Shown here piece after piece: positions 39,032-48,032 of a stretch of 64,000 nt of DNA. The position numbers and the translations under genes were made by a program. The notes beneath the pieces are model-generated. The model worked only from the letters and a program-made list of their open reading frames with translations. It was not told the DNA's origin and did not search any database. Numbering within the stretch: position 1 is the first letter of the stretch; every line of letters begins with the position of its first letter. Origin of the DNA: Rhodococcus sp. Leaf247 (GTDB taxonomy: Bacteria > Actinomycetota > Actinomycetes > Mycobacteriales > Mycobacteriaceae); NCBI RefSeq assembly GCF_001426185.1, contig NZ_LMRP01000001.1, positions 507,372 through 571,371 of the forward strand, given 5' to 3'.

Positions 39032-40224
39032 CCTGCTGCGGCCAGCGCGGACAGCACGGCCGCGCGATGATCCGGGCCACGGGTCTCGAGAGTCATGAGG
39101 ATCTCGACCTCGTCCATCGCCAGACGTCCGGCCGTCCGCGCGTGGACCACGTCGACGACGCTGGCCGCGGAATCCCGGGCGACGCCGAGCACGCCCACCA
39201 GACCACCCGGACGGTCGGGAATGACGATGCGCACGGTCAGGTACCGTCCCGCCGCGCGGAGTCCGTGCGCAACGACGTGCGTGAGCAGTAGCGGGTCGAT
39301 GTTGCCACCCGACAGCACGGCCACGACGGGTCCGTCGCCGGCGAACTTCTCCGGGTAGTCCATCAAGGCGGCGACTGCAGCGGCGCCCGCAGCTTCGACG
39401 ATGAGTTTCGCGCGCTCCATGCACAGCAGCAGTGCCCGTGAAAGTGCATCCTCGCTGACGGTGATGACGCTGTCCACCATCTCGGTCACATGAGCGAACG
39501 GCACAGCACCGGGACGCCCCACCGCGATGCCGTCGGCCATGGTCGTCATCCGCTCGGCGGATATCGGCATGCCCGCTTCCAGCGAACCCGGCCACGCTGC
39601 CGCCTGTTCGGCCTGCACGCCCACGATGCGAATATCCTTGCCGCTCAACGCGACAGCGGCTGCGACGCCGGCGACCAACCCGCCTCCGCCGGTCGGCACC
39701 ACGATGGTGCCCACGTCCGGCATCTGGTCGAGGATCTCGACTCCCACCGTCGCCTGTCCGGCCACCACGTCGATGTGATCGAAGGGGTGGATCAGGATCG
39801 CGCCCGTCTCCTCGGCGTATGCCATCGCGGCGATCAACGCCTCGTCGATGGTGCTGCCCACCTGATGGATTGTGGCCCCGTACGCCTTGGTGGCCACCAA
39901 CTTCGGCAGCGGCGCACCGGTGGGCATGAACACCGTCGACGTGGCACCCAGCTCGGACGCGGCCCATGCCACACCCTGCGCATGATTGCCCGCACTGGCC
40001 GCGACGACACCGCGCGCACGTTCCTCGTCCGTCAACCCCGCGATGCGGTTGTACGCACCGCGGGGCTTGAACGACCCTGTGCGCTGAAGGTTCTCGCACT
40101 TGAGCCACACCTGGCGGCCGGTGCGGTCGGACAGGACACGGGACGCCACGAGGGGTGTGCGGCGCATGACGGGGGCCAGCAGCGCGGTGGCGCGGTCCAG
40201 CCGGTCGGCGGTGAGGAGATCCAT
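39007..40224 (-). CDS. ilvA: Threonine ammonia-lyase with C-terminal ACT domain
   Basis: A 405-residue PLP enzyme deaminating threonine to 2-oxobutyrate, the isoleucine precursor. PLP lysine in TGSFKPRGAYNR, SAGNHAQGVAWAA, phosphate loop PTGGGGLVAGV, and SGGNIDP are present. A single C-terminal ACT domain (LTVRIVIPDRPGGLVGVLG) suggests allosteric control. ATG at 40224. It lies 26 bases after metB; cbs, metB and ilvA form one operon, all yielding or consuming 2-oxobutyrate-linked intermediates. Confidence 0.92.
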   Translation of the reverse strand: MDLLTADRLDRATALLAPVMRRTPLVASRVLSDRTGRQVWLKCENLQRTGSFKPRGAYNRIAGLTDEERARGVVAASAGNHAQGVAWAASELGATSTVFMPTGAPLPKLVATKAYGATIHQVGSTIDEALIAAMAYAEETGAILIHPFDHIDVVAGQATVGVEILDQMPDVGTIVVPTGGGGLVAGVAAAVALSGKDIRIVGVQAEQAAAWPGSLEAGMPISAERMTTMADGIAVGRPGAVPFAHVTEMVDSVITVSEDALSRALLLCMERAKLIVEAAGAAAVAALMDYPEKFAGDGPVVAVLSGGNIDPLLLTHVVAHGLRAAGRYLTVRIVIPDRPGGLVGVLGVARDSAASVVDVVHARTAGRLAMDEVEILMTLETRGPDHRAAVLSALAAAGYEAEIQE

Positions 40225-40250
40225 GGCTGGAACCCTAAACCCGAATGCTC

Positions 40251-41423
40251 CTAGGCGAGCGCCTGTTCGATGTCGCCGACCAGGTCTGCGGCATCCTCGA
40301 TACCGACCGACAGACGCACCAGGTCGTCCGGCACCTCGAGAAGCGATCCGGCGGTGGACGCGTGAGTCATGGCACCGGGATGCTCGATCAACGACTCGAC
40401 TCCGCCCAGCGACTCGGCGAGAGTGAAGATCTCGGTCCGCGCGCACAGGTCGAGCGCAGCCTGACGGCCGCCCTTCAACCGCACCGACACCATGCCGCCG
40501 AAGCGCCGCATCTGCTTGGCCGCGACGGCATGCGACGGGTGGCTATCGGACCCGGGGTAGATGACCGACGAGACAGCCGCGTGGCCCGTCAGCAGCTCGA
40601 CGATCTTCTCCGCGTTGTCGCTGTGACGCTCCATCCGCAGGGCGAGGGTCTTGATGCCGCGCAAGGTGAGGAACGCGTCGAACGGTCCCGGCACACCACC
40701 CGCACCGTTCTGCAGGAACGCGAACGCCGCGTCGAGCTCCTCGTCGTTGCACACCAGCGCGCCACCGACGACGTCCGAGTGTCCGCCGATGTACTTCGTG
40801 GTCGAGTGCAGGACGACGTCGGCACCGAGAGTCAGCGGCTGCTGCAGGTAGGGCGACGCGAACGTGTTGTCGACGACGATCTTGGCGCCGCCCTCGTGCG
40901 CGACGGCCGACAGTGCCTCGATGTCACCGACATTGAGAAGCGGGTTGGTCGGGGTCTCGACCCACACCAGCTTCGTGTTCGGGCGCATCGCATCGCGCAC
41001 GGCGTCGACGTCCGACACCGCCGCGACCGAGTACTCGATGCCCCACTGCGTGAACACCTTGTCGATCAGCCTGAACGTGCCGCCGTACGCGTCGTTCGGG
41101 ATGACCAGGTGGTCACCCGGGCGCAGCGCGGAGCGCAGCAGGCAGTCGGTCGCCGCCATGCCCGAGGAGAACGCGCGTCCGTAGTGACCCTGCTCGAGGG
41201 CCGCCAGGTTGGCCTCGAGGGGACGACGCGTCGGGTTCCCGGTGCGCGCGTACTCGAAGCCGCTGCGCATGCCGCCGACGCCGTCCTGCGCGAAGGTCGA
41301 ACTCGCGTAGATCGGAACGTTGACCGCACCCGTGAGCGGATCGGGCTCGTACCCGGCGTGCACCGCGCGAGTGGAGAACCCCTGCCAGGACGTCGTGTCG
41401 GACTTGCTGCGCTGCTCACTCAT
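40251..41423 (-). CDS. metB: Cystathionine gamma-synthase/lyase
   Basis: A 390-residue Cys/Met-metabolism PLP enzyme. The PLP lysine is in STTKYIGGHSDVVGGA; YARTGNPTR, SSGMAATDCLLR and ESLGGVESLIEHPGAMTHAS are family signatures. In mycobacteria the equivalent protein, encoded near cbs, can act as gamma-synthase or gamma-lyase; next to cbs, the lyase direction (homocysteine to cysteine) is plausible. ATG at 41423, preferred to GTG two codons upstream. 63 bases after cbs. Confidence 0.9.
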   Translation of the reverse strand: MSEQRSKSDTTSWQGFSTRAVHAGYEPDPLTGAVNVPIYASSTFAQDGVGGMRSGFEYARTGNPTRRPLEANLAALEQGHYGRAFSSGMAATDCLLRSALRPGDHLVIPNDAYGGTFRLIDKVFTQWGIEYSVAAVSDVDAVRDAMRPNTKLVWVETPTNPLLNVGDIEALSAVAHEGGAKIVVDNTFASPYLQQPLTLGADVVLHSTTKYIGGHSDVVGGALVCNDEELDAAFAFLQNGAGGVPGPFDAFLTLRGIKTLALRMERHSDNAEKIVELLTGHAAVSSVIYPGSDSHPSHAVAAKQMRRFGGMVSVRLKGGRQAALDLCARTEIFTLAESLGGVESLIEHPGAMTHASTAGSLLEVPDDLVRLSVGIEDAADLVGDIEQALA

Positions 41424-41486
41424 GCACACCAGCCTAACGAGCGGGCAGGCCGGCGGCCGGTCGGGCTGGGTCAGTAGTTCCGTGTG

Positions 41487-42872
41487 TCAGGAAGCGGTGG
41501 TGACGAACCCGAGGAGATCGTGGCGGGTGATGACGCCGACCGGCTTGCCGTCGTCGACGACCATCACCGCGTCCGTGTCCCCGAGCGACTTCGTCGCCGC
41601 CGAGACCGGCTCGCCTGCGCCGATGAGCGGGAACGGTGCACTCATGTGCGTCTTCACCGCGTCGGACAGGTTGGCGCGGCCCTCGAAGACCGCGCTGAGC
41701 AGGTCGCGCTCGCTGACACTGCCGGCGACCTCGCCCGCCATGACCGGAGGCTCCGCGCCGACGACGGGCATCTGGGAGACGCCGTACTCGCGGAGGATCT
41801 CGATGGCGTCGCGCAGCGTCTCGGACGGGTGAGTGTGCACCAGGTCGGGCAGGGCTCCGGACTTGCCGCGCAGCACGTCGCCGACGGTGGGTTCGGCGGT
41901 CGCGCCGTCGAGCCGGGTGCGCAGGAAGCCGTAGGAGCTCATCCACTTGTCGTTGAAGATCTTGCCGAGGTAGCCGCGACCACCGTCGGGAAGCAGGACG
42001 ACGACCAGGGCGTCGGGTCCTTCGCGCTCGGCGACTTCGAGAGCTGCCACCATCGCCATGCCGCAGGATCCGCCGACGAGGAGGCCCTCCTCGCGGGCGA
42101 GGCGGCGCGTCATCTCGAAGGAGTCTGCGTCGGACACCGCGATGATCTCGTCCGGGATGGACGGGTCGTACGCGCTCGGCCAGAAGTCTTCACCGACGCC
42201 CTCGACGAGGTACGGGCGCCCGGTTCCGCCGGAGTACACCGAACCCTCGGGGTCGGCGCCGATGATCTTGACCTTCCCGCCCGACATCTCCTTGAGATAG
42301 CGGCCGGTGCCGGTGATGGTGCCGCCCGTGCCGACGCCGGCGACGAAGTGCGTGATCTTGCCGTCGGTGTCGTTCCAGATCTCGGGGCCCGTGGTCTCGT
42401 AGTGGCTCTGCGGGCCGCCCGGGTTGGCGTACTGGTTGGGCTTCCACGCCCCGTCGATCTCGCGCACGAGACGGTCGGAGACGCTGTAGTAGCTGTCCGG
42501 ATCCTCCGGTGCGACAGCCGTGGGGCACACGACGACCTGGGCGCCGTACGCGCGGAGCACGTTGCGCTTGTCCTCGCCCACCTTGTCGGGGCAGACGAAG
42601 ACACACTTGTACCCGCGCTGCTGTGCGACGAGAGCGAGACCGACGCCCGTGTTGCCCGACGTGGGCTCGACGATCGTGCCGCCGGGCTTCAACTCACCGG
42701 ATGCTTCCGCGGCGTCGATCATCTTGACGGCGATGCGGTCCTTGGAGCTTCCACCGGGATTGAAGTACTCCACCTTGGCGGCGAGCAGGGCAGATCCGGG
42801 GGCCACGACGGTGTTCAGCTTCACCAGCGGGGTGTTGCCGATCAGGTCGACGACGCTGTTTGCAATGCGCAT
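41487..42872 (-). CDS. cbs: Cystathionine beta-synthase
   Basis: A 461-residue PLP enzyme joining serine and homocysteine. The catalytic domain has GNTPLVKLN, PGGSSKDRIAVKM (PLP lysine), EPTSGNTGVGLALVA and GTGGTITGTGRYLKE. The C-terminal part holds two CBS repeats (ILREYGVSQMPVV and DAVMVVDDGKPVGVITRHDL) that may sense adenosyl compounds. The ATG at 42872 is preceded by GGGAGGATGGGAG. First gene of the cbs-metB-ilvA operon. Confidence 0.93.
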   Translation of the reverse strand: MRIANSVVDLIGNTPLVKLNTVVAPGSALLAAKVEYFNPGGSSKDRIAVKMIDAAEASGELKPGGTIVEPTSGNTGVGLALVAQQRGYKCVFVCPDKVGEDKRNVLRAYGAQVVVCPTAVAPEDPDSYYSVSDRLVREIDGAWKPNQYANPGGPQSHYETTGPEIWNDTDGKITHFVAGVGTGGTITGTGRYLKEMSGGKVKIIGADPEGSVYSGGTGRPYLVEGVGEDFWPSAYDPSIPDEIIAVSDADSFEMTRRLAREEGLLVGGSCGMAMVAALEVAEREGPDALVVVLLPDGGRGYLGKIFNDKWMSSYGFLRTRLDGATAEPTVGDVLRGKSGALPDLVHTHPSETLRDAIEILREYGVSQMPVVGAEPPVMAGEVAGSVSERDLLSAVFEGRANLSDAVKTHMSAPFPLIGAGEPVSAATKSLGDTDAVMVVDDGKPVGVITRHDLLGFVTTAS

Positions 42873-42952
42873 GCTCCCATCCTCCCAGACGATCGCCTCG
42901 GCACCCCCATCAGTTCGACCGCACCCTGTCTCACGCACCTAGAATCGGACAG

Positions 42953-43936
42953 GTGAACGGGCGGGAGTTGCAGCAGACCGGCGGTGGCCACGGCGGATGG
43001 CGTCAGGCAGCCGTCGCGGGCGCTGCCACGGTCGTGGCGGGGTCCGGGGCGGGAACGCTGTCCTGGGCGGCGTACAAGCATCTGCTGTCCCAAGCTGCCG
43101 CCGCCCGCACGGTCATCGGCCGCAGTACCGATCGGCCACCCGAGGCCGACGGCGTCTACGCGCCCGGCGCACGAACTCCTCTGCGATGGCGTCCGGGCGT
43201 CGAGTTCGACCTCCACCTGATGATCTTCGGCGACTCCACGGCCGCGGGGATGGGGTGCGTCGTCGCGGACGAGGTGCCGGGCGTGCTCGTCGCTCGAGGA
43301 CTCGCCGACGAGACCGGCAAGCGGATCCGGTTGAGCACCAAGGCCATTCCCGGTGCGACGTCGAAGGGCCTCGAAGGTCAGGTCGACGCGATGCTCGTCG
43401 CCGGCCGCACACGTCCGGATGCTGCCGTCATCTTCATCGGCGCGAACGACGTGACCAAGAAGCACGCCGTCGCCGCGTCCGCGCAACGATTGGGCACCGC
43501 GGTGCGGCGACTGCGCGCGGAGGGCACCGTCGTCGTGGTCGGTACGTGTCCCGACCTCGGGGTGGTCACCGCGATACCTCAACCCCTGCGCGCCGTCGTC
43601 CGGACCTGGGGACACCGCCTGGCCAAGGCTCAGACGTCGGCGACGCTCGCCGCGGGCGGACATCCCGTCGCACTCGCCGACCTGCTCGCCCCGGAATTCC
43701 TCGCGGCACCGGAGCGCATGTTCTCCGCGGACCGCTTCCACCCGTCGGCCGCCGGGTACGAGCTGGCGGCCCGGCAGATCCTTCCGGTCCTCGCCGCGGC
43801 ACTGGGCGAGTGGTCGGGCGGTCCGCTGCCGACGCTGCCCACCGTCTCCGACGTAGCCGAGCAGCGCAGGCTGGTCGCGCGGCTCACGGCGTCGGCGAAC
43901 AGGCATGTCTCGCGCCTGAGATCTCGTACGTCCTAG
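42953..43936 (+). CDS. SGNH/GDSL hydrolase (Rv1075c-like)
   Basis: A 327-residue esterase. An N-terminal Ala/Gly-rich hydrophobic segment (QAAVAGAATVVAGSGAGTLSW) may be a signal or anchor. Block I IFGDSTAAGMG has the nucleophile Ser, block III FIGANDVTKK, and block V ADRFHPSAAGYE supplies the Asp-His pair. Rv1075c, its mycobacterial counterpart, is a GDSL esterase. GTG start at 42953 with AGG just upstream. Divergent from cbs, 80 bases. Confidence 0.85.
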   Translation: MNGRELQQTGGGHGGWRQAAVAGAATVVAGSGAGTLSWAAYKHLLSQAAAARTVIGRSTDRPPEADGVYAPGARTPLRWRPGVEFDLHLMIFGDSTAAGMGCVVADEVPGVLVARGLADETGKRIRLSTKAIPGATSKGLEGQVDAMLVAGRTRPDAAVIFIGANDVTKKHAVAASAQRLGTAVRRLRAEGTVVVVGTCPDLGVVTAIPQPLRAVVRTWGHRLAKAQTSATLAAGGHPVALADLLAPEFLAAPERMFSADRFHPSAAGYELAARQILPVLAAALGEWSGGPLPTLPTVSDVAEQRRLVARLTASANRHVSRLRSRTS

Positions 43937-44013
43937 TCCCGTAGGTCGGAGGTCCCCGGGCCCGGGGTTACTCTCCAGTCACATCTTCGCCCCACTATTC
44001 GAGGAGTCATTCC

Positions 44014-45231
44014 ATGCCAGAGGCAGTGATCGTTTCCGTCGCCCGTTCGCCCATCGGACGCGCCATGAAGGGCTCGCTCGTCAGCATGCGCCCCGACGAC
44101 CTCGCCGCGCAGATGGTCAAGGCCGCGCTGGACAAGGTGCCCGCCCTCGACCCCACCATGATCGACGACCTCCTCATGGGCTGCGGACTCCCCGGCGGCG
44201 AGCAGGGCTTCAACATCGGCCGCAACGTCGCCATCCAGCTCGGCTACGACTTCCTGCCCGGCACCACCATCACCCGCTACTGCTCCTCGTCGCTGCAGAC
44301 CACCCGCATGGCGCTGCACGCCATCAAGGCCGGCGAAGGCGACGTGTTCATCTCCGCCGGCGTCGAGACCGTCTCCCGCTTCGTCAAGGGCAACTCCGAC
44401 TCCTACCCGGACACCCAGAACCCCATCTACGCCGACGCGCAGGCCCGCACCGAGAAGATCGCCCAGGGCGGTCAGACCTGGGTCGACCCCCGCGAAGAGG
44501 GCAACCTCCCCGACGCCTACATCGCGATGGGCCAGACCGCGGAGAACGTCGCCCAGCTCACCGGCATCAGCCGCGAGGAGCAGGACCACTGGGGCGTCCG
44601 CAGCCAGAACCGCGCCGAGGAAGCCATCGCCAAGGGACACTTCGAGAACGAGATCACCCCGGTCACCCTGCCCGACGGCACCGTCGTCAGCACCGACGAC
44701 GGCCCCCGCGCCGGCACCACCTACGAAAAGATCTCCCAGCTCAAGCCGGTCTTCCGCCCCGACGGCACCATCACCGCCGGCAACGCCTGCCCGCTCAACG
44801 ACGGCGCCGCAGCCCTGGTGATCATGTCCGACACCAAGGCCAAGGAACTCGGGCTGACCCCACTCGCCCGCGTCGTGTCCACCGGCGTCTCGGGCCTCTC
44901 GCCCGAGATCATGGGCCTCGGCCCCATCGAGGCATCGAAGAAGGCACTCGCCCTCGCCGGCAAGACCATCGGCGACATCGACCTCGTCGAGATCAACGAA
45001 GCCTTCGCCGTCCAGGTCATCGGCTCAGCCCGCGAACTGAACATCCCCGAGGACAAGCTCAACGTCTCCGGCGGCGCCATCGCCCTCGGACACCCCTTCG
45101 GCATGACCGGTGCCCGCATCACCGCAACCCTGCTCAACAACCTGCGCGCCCACGACAAGCAGTTCGGTCTCGAGACCATGTGCGTCGGCGGCGGACAGGG
45201 CATGGCCATGGTGCTCGAGCGGCTCAGCTGA
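44014..45231 (+). CDS. Acetyl-CoA C-acetyltransferase (thiolase, FadA3-like)
   Basis: A 405-residue thiolase. Active-site Cys in TRYCSSSLQTTRMA, His in ALGHPFGMTGARI, second Cys in CVGGGQGMAMVLE. It makes or cleaves acetoacetyl- or 3-ketoacyl-CoA in beta-oxidation or acetyl-CoA condensation. GAGGAG precedes the ATG. No beta-oxidation partner is adjacent. Followed by a strong terminator. The mycobacterial counterpart by position is fadA3 (Rv1074c). Confidence 0.92.
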   Translation: MPEAVIVSVARSPIGRAMKGSLVSMRPDDLAAQMVKAALDKVPALDPTMIDDLLMGCGLPGGEQGFNIGRNVAIQLGYDFLPGTTITRYCSSSLQTTRMALHAIKAGEGDVFISAGVETVSRFVKGNSDSYPDTQNPIYADAQARTEKIAQGGQTWVDPREEGNLPDAYIAMGQTAENVAQLTGISREEQDHWGVRSQNRAEEAIAKGHFENEITPVTLPDGTVVSTDDGPRAGTTYEKISQLKPVFRPDGTITAGNACPLNDGAAALVIMSDTKAKELGLTPLARVVSTGVSGLSPEIMGLGPIEASKKALALAGKTIGDIDLVEINEAFAVQVIGSARELNIPEDKLNVSGGAIALGHPFGMTGARITATLLNNLRAHDKQFGLETMCVGGGQGMAMVLERLS

Positions 45232-45245
45232 TCGATCCCGCCACG

Positions 45246-45276
45246 GAAGCCGGTTCCCCTGTCGGGAACCGGCTTT
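45246..45276 (+). terminator. Hairpin terminator after the thiolase gene
   Basis: AAGCCGGTTCCC (45247-45258), loop CTGTC, GGGAACCGGCTT (45264-45275), 15 bases after the stop, with a short T/C run following. Perfect 12-base stem. Confidence 0.8.
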
Positions 45277-45325
45277 CGGCGTATCGAGGTGAGACGTAAC
45301 TGGAACCGCCAATCCCGGTTGTTGA

Positions 45326-45341
45326 TCGAACATATGTTCGA
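45326..45341. promoter_or_regulatory. Perfect LexA/SOS box
   Basis: TCGAACATATGTTCGA is an exact match to the mycobacterial SOS box (TCGAAC-N4-GTTCGA) and fully palindromic. It overlaps a candidate -35 (TTCGAC, 45337-45342) for the -10 TAGTGT (45361-45366, 18-base spacer), where LexA would block RNA polymerase. It sits 47 bases before the 13E12 start codon. Confidence 0.88.
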
Positions 45342-45379
45342 CTTATTCGTCGATTCGGGGTAGTGTTCTCCGTGATCCC

Positions 45380-45388
45380 GGGGGGGGG
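45380..45388 (+). repeat. G9 homopolymer at the 13E12 start codon
   Basis: Nine consecutive G run directly into the GTG start (last G is the first base of the codon). The tract must also serve as ribosome-binding site. Length changes by slippage would alter spacing but not frame. Confidence 0.85.
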
Positions 45389-46872
45389 TGATCGAGTTGG
45401 ACACTGTGACTGTGGAGTCGCTGATCGCGGACAAGACCGCGGCACAGGCGCAGCATGCAGCGACCGTGCTGAATGCTGCCGAGTACATCGAGACCGTCAC
45501 GCTCCGTGAACTATCCGGTGACCACACCCTCGTCCCCGAGGATGTCGAGGCCTCTGCTGCCGCGGAGGTCGCAGCCGCGTTGTCGGTCTCGGGGTCGGCC
45601 GTGTCGGAGTGGCGGACTCTGAGTGCGTCCGCACGTCCCGCGGTCCGAGAGGCATTCGCTGCCGGCCGCCTCCCCTATTCCGCCTTCCGAACCGTCGTGC
45701 GCTCACTCGCCGGTGTACCGGGCTTGACCGAGGCGAACGTGCAGGAGATCCTCGCGGTCGCTGAACGCTGCACTACCGGCGCTGTCGCAGCTGCGGTCGA
45801 CCGCGTCCTCGCCCGCCTGGATTCCGCGTGGCACCGCACGGCCAGAAACCGCGCGACCGCGGAACGGACACTCACTGTCCGCCGCCTCGCGCGCGGTCAG
45901 GCCGAGTTGCGCCTGCGCGGGCCGCAGGAACAGATCGCGGCCGCACGCCGCGCTGTCGCGGACACCGCCCGAACCCTCTGCCACGCACTTGACGTGCCCA
46001 ACGGTGCGCGGTTGTTCGACGCTGCTGTCGCCACCCTGACCGGTGAACGGCCCGCCTGCGCGTGCGAGATGCCCGAGTGCAGCAGCCGCCACGCCGAAAG
46101 GCCCGGGATGCTGGCGTGCATCGTCCTCGACGCGGCCACCGCTGCCGGACTCGCGGGTGAACCAGGCCACCTCGTCGGGTGGGGTCCTGTTCCCGCCGAC
46201 GTCGCCCGCGCACTCGCCGCCGACGCCACCTGGCAAGCACTCATCACCAGCACTCTCGGTGAGCACGGGGACACACCGGACGACATCCGGGAGGTGCGAC
46301 GCACCCGTCGACATCCACCCGGCTGGAGCCCCGGCGACGGAGAGATTCGCAGTAGATTCACCGATGCCGTCGACGAATACCTCGACGAACTGAGGATGCT
46401 CGCCGACAAGTTCCCCGACGACCTTGCCCGCCGCAGAGGCCCGAACCCCGACGGTCATGGCGGCCGACACATTCCACCGGCCGGGGCACTGACCTACCGG
46501 CCCACCGACGCTGTGGCTATGGCGGTCACCACCCGGTATTCGTCATGCGTGCACCCGGGCTGCGGCGTGCCCAGCGCCGACTGCGACCTCGACCACATCG
46601 TCCCGTTCGACCACAGTGACCCGCTTCGCGGCGGGTGGACGATCATCGACAACCTCGAACCCCTCTGCCGCCACCACCACGGACTGAAGACCCGCGGCCA
46701 ATGGACCTACCGCGCACTGGAACACGGCATCATCCACATCCGCGATCCGCGCGGTCGCGACTACTTCACGGCGCCCGAACTGCCCGTGCGCGCACACAGT
46801 GATTCCGTGGAAGAGATATCGCCGGCTCCACCGAGAGACGGGCCGGAAGACACCTTGCGGTGGAGCGCGTGA
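45388..46872 (+). CDS. 13E12 family DUF222/HNH endonuclease-like protein, SOS-controlled
   Basis: A 494-residue protein, intact counterpart of the broken gene at the window start. DUF222 covers roughly residues 20-290 (RPAVREAFAAGRLPYSAFRTV; ERTLTVRRLARGQAELRL), and the HNH nuclease-like domain is C-terminal: CVHPGCGVPSADCDLDHIVPFD, then NLEPLCRHHHGLKT. Such proteins are abundant paralogues in rhodococci and mycobacteria; several M. tuberculosis 13E12 genes are LexA-regulated, and a perfect SOS box precedes this one. Mobility or DNA-damage roles are suspected but unproven. Start GTG at 45388 in the G9 tract. Confidence 0.88.
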   Translation: MIELDTVTVESLIADKTAAQAQHAATVLNAAEYIETVTLRELSGDHTLVPEDVEASAAAEVAAALSVSGSAVSEWRTLSASARPAVREAFAAGRLPYSAFRTVVRSLAGVPGLTEANVQEILAVAERCTTGAVAAAVDRVLARLDSAWHRTARNRATAERTLTVRRLARGQAELRLRGPQEQIAAARRAVADTARTLCHALDVPNGARLFDAAVATLTGERPACACEMPECSSRHAERPGMLACIVLDAATAAGLAGEPGHLVGWGPVPADVARALAADATWQALITSTLGEHGDTPDDIREVRRTRRHPPGWSPGDGEIRSRFTDAVDEYLDELRMLADKFPDDLARRRGPNPDGHGGRHIPPAGALTYRPTDAVAMAVTTRYSSCVHPGCGVPSADCDLDHIVPFDHSDPLRGGWTIIDNLEPLCRHHHGLKTRGQWTYRALEHGIIHIRDPRGRDYFTAPELPVRAHSDSVEEISPAPPRDGPEDTLRWSA

Positions 46873-46897
46873 GATCGTTCCCGGCCCGGAACAGCGA

Positions 46898-46932
46898 ACA
46901 GCCCCCGTCCTCTTTCGGAGGACGGGGGCTGT
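46898..46932. terminator. Bidirectional hairpin terminator between 13E12 and BI-1 genes
   Basis: A 15-base perfect stem (46898-46912 with 46918-46932), loop TTTCG, between two convergent genes. It reads equally well on both strands. Confidence 0.85.
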
Positions 46933-46956
46933 CGGCAGTGATGACGACCGGTGAAA

Positions 46957-47811
46957 CTAGTCGTTGTTGAAGTAGCTCAGCAGTCGCAGGATCTCGACGT
47001 ACAGCCAGACCAGGGTGATGGTCAGTCCGAGGGCCACACCCCAGGCTGCCTTTTCCGGAGCCTGAGCCCGGATGAGCTGATCGGCGGCGTCGAAGTCGAG
47101 CAGGAAGCTGAACGCGGCGATGCCGATGCAGACGAGGCTGAAGATGATGGCGACGGTTCCGCCGTCACGCAGGCCCAGTCCGCCGGGGGTGAAGAAGCTG
47201 GCGACCAGGTTGCCGAGCATCAGCACCACGACGCCGATGAGGGCGCCGACGACCATGCGGGTCAATCGCGGGGTGACGCGGATGGCGCCCGTCTTGTAGA
47301 CGACCAGCATGCCGAAGAAGACACCGAACGTACCGAGCACGGCCTGCGCGATGAGGGCGCTACCGCCGACACCACCGAATTCGATGGACGTGAACATGAG
47401 CGACAGGGCTCCGAGGAACACGCCCTCGAAGGCCGCGTACGCGAGGACCAGCGGCGCGCTGTCCATCTTGCGGCCGAAGGTGGCCACCATGACGAGGACG
47501 AAGCCGATGAGTCCACCGCCGATGACGAACATCGGAGCCAGGTCCGGGTTGTTGCTCGCGAGGACGTAGCTGACGATCGCGGCGACGGTGAGGACACCGA
47601 GAGTCGTGGCCGTCTTGGTGACGACGTCGTCGATGGTCATCGCACGCTGCTGCGGACCGGTCTGGTACGGCTGCGGCTGCGGCTGGCCCTGCGGAGATCC
47701 GTACTGCTGGGTGACCGCACCGGCGCCGGCGGCGGCCGAACCGAACGACGCGTACCCGCCCCCCGACTGCTTGGGCAGATTGCGGAACACCGGGTTGCTG
47801 GAAGTGCGCAC
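46957..47811 (-). CDS. Bax inhibitor-1/YccA family membrane protein
   Basis: A 284-residue protein: residues 1-55 are polar and Gln/Pro/Gly-rich, followed by seven hydrophobic helices (VVTKTATTLGVLTVAAIVSY; MFVIGGGLIGFVLVMVATFG; AYAAFEGVFLGALSLMF). ETxxLG-like EGVFLGALS and the final LLDFDAADQLI segment with paired Asp are typical of BI-1 (UPF0005) calcium-leak/protease-modulator proteins. GTG start at 47811 with AAGGGA upstream. Confidence 0.87.
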   Translation of the reverse strand: MRTSSNPVFRNLPKQSGGGYASFGSAAAGAGAVTQQYGSPQGQPQPQPYQTGPQQRAMTIDDVVTKTATTLGVLTVAAIVSYVLASNNPDLAPMFVIGGGLIGFVLVMVATFGRKMDSAPLVLAYAAFEGVFLGALSLMFTSIEFGGVGGSALIAQAVLGTFGVFFGMLVVYKTGAIRVTPRLTRMVVGALIGVVVLMLGNLVASFFTPGGLGLRDGGTVAIIFSLVCIGIAAFSFLLDFDAADQLIRAQAPEKAAWGVALGLTITLVWLYVEILRLLSYFNND

Positions 47812-48032
47812 CGTGTCTCATCCCTTTCGTGTGGTGGAGCCTGTGAACAGAACAACGTTCGGCGACGACGGAAAAGTTCCCATCGGACAAAACGGACTCT
47901 ACCGGCCGTGATCCGGACCGGACGAGACGGAGGTCGTGCGCGGACGAACACCTGGAGTACACACCACCGGGTTGCGGCCCGCGACCGCTGCCACACGTTT
48001 GTGGCCGCAGCGTTACGGGCACCATGGACAGC

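Noticed and set aside
43954..43967. CCCCGGGCCCGGGG palindrome between the SGNH hydrolase and the thiolase as a terminator or operator
   Set aside because: It is self-complementary without a loop, composed only of G and C, and easily arises by chance in this composition; no further support.
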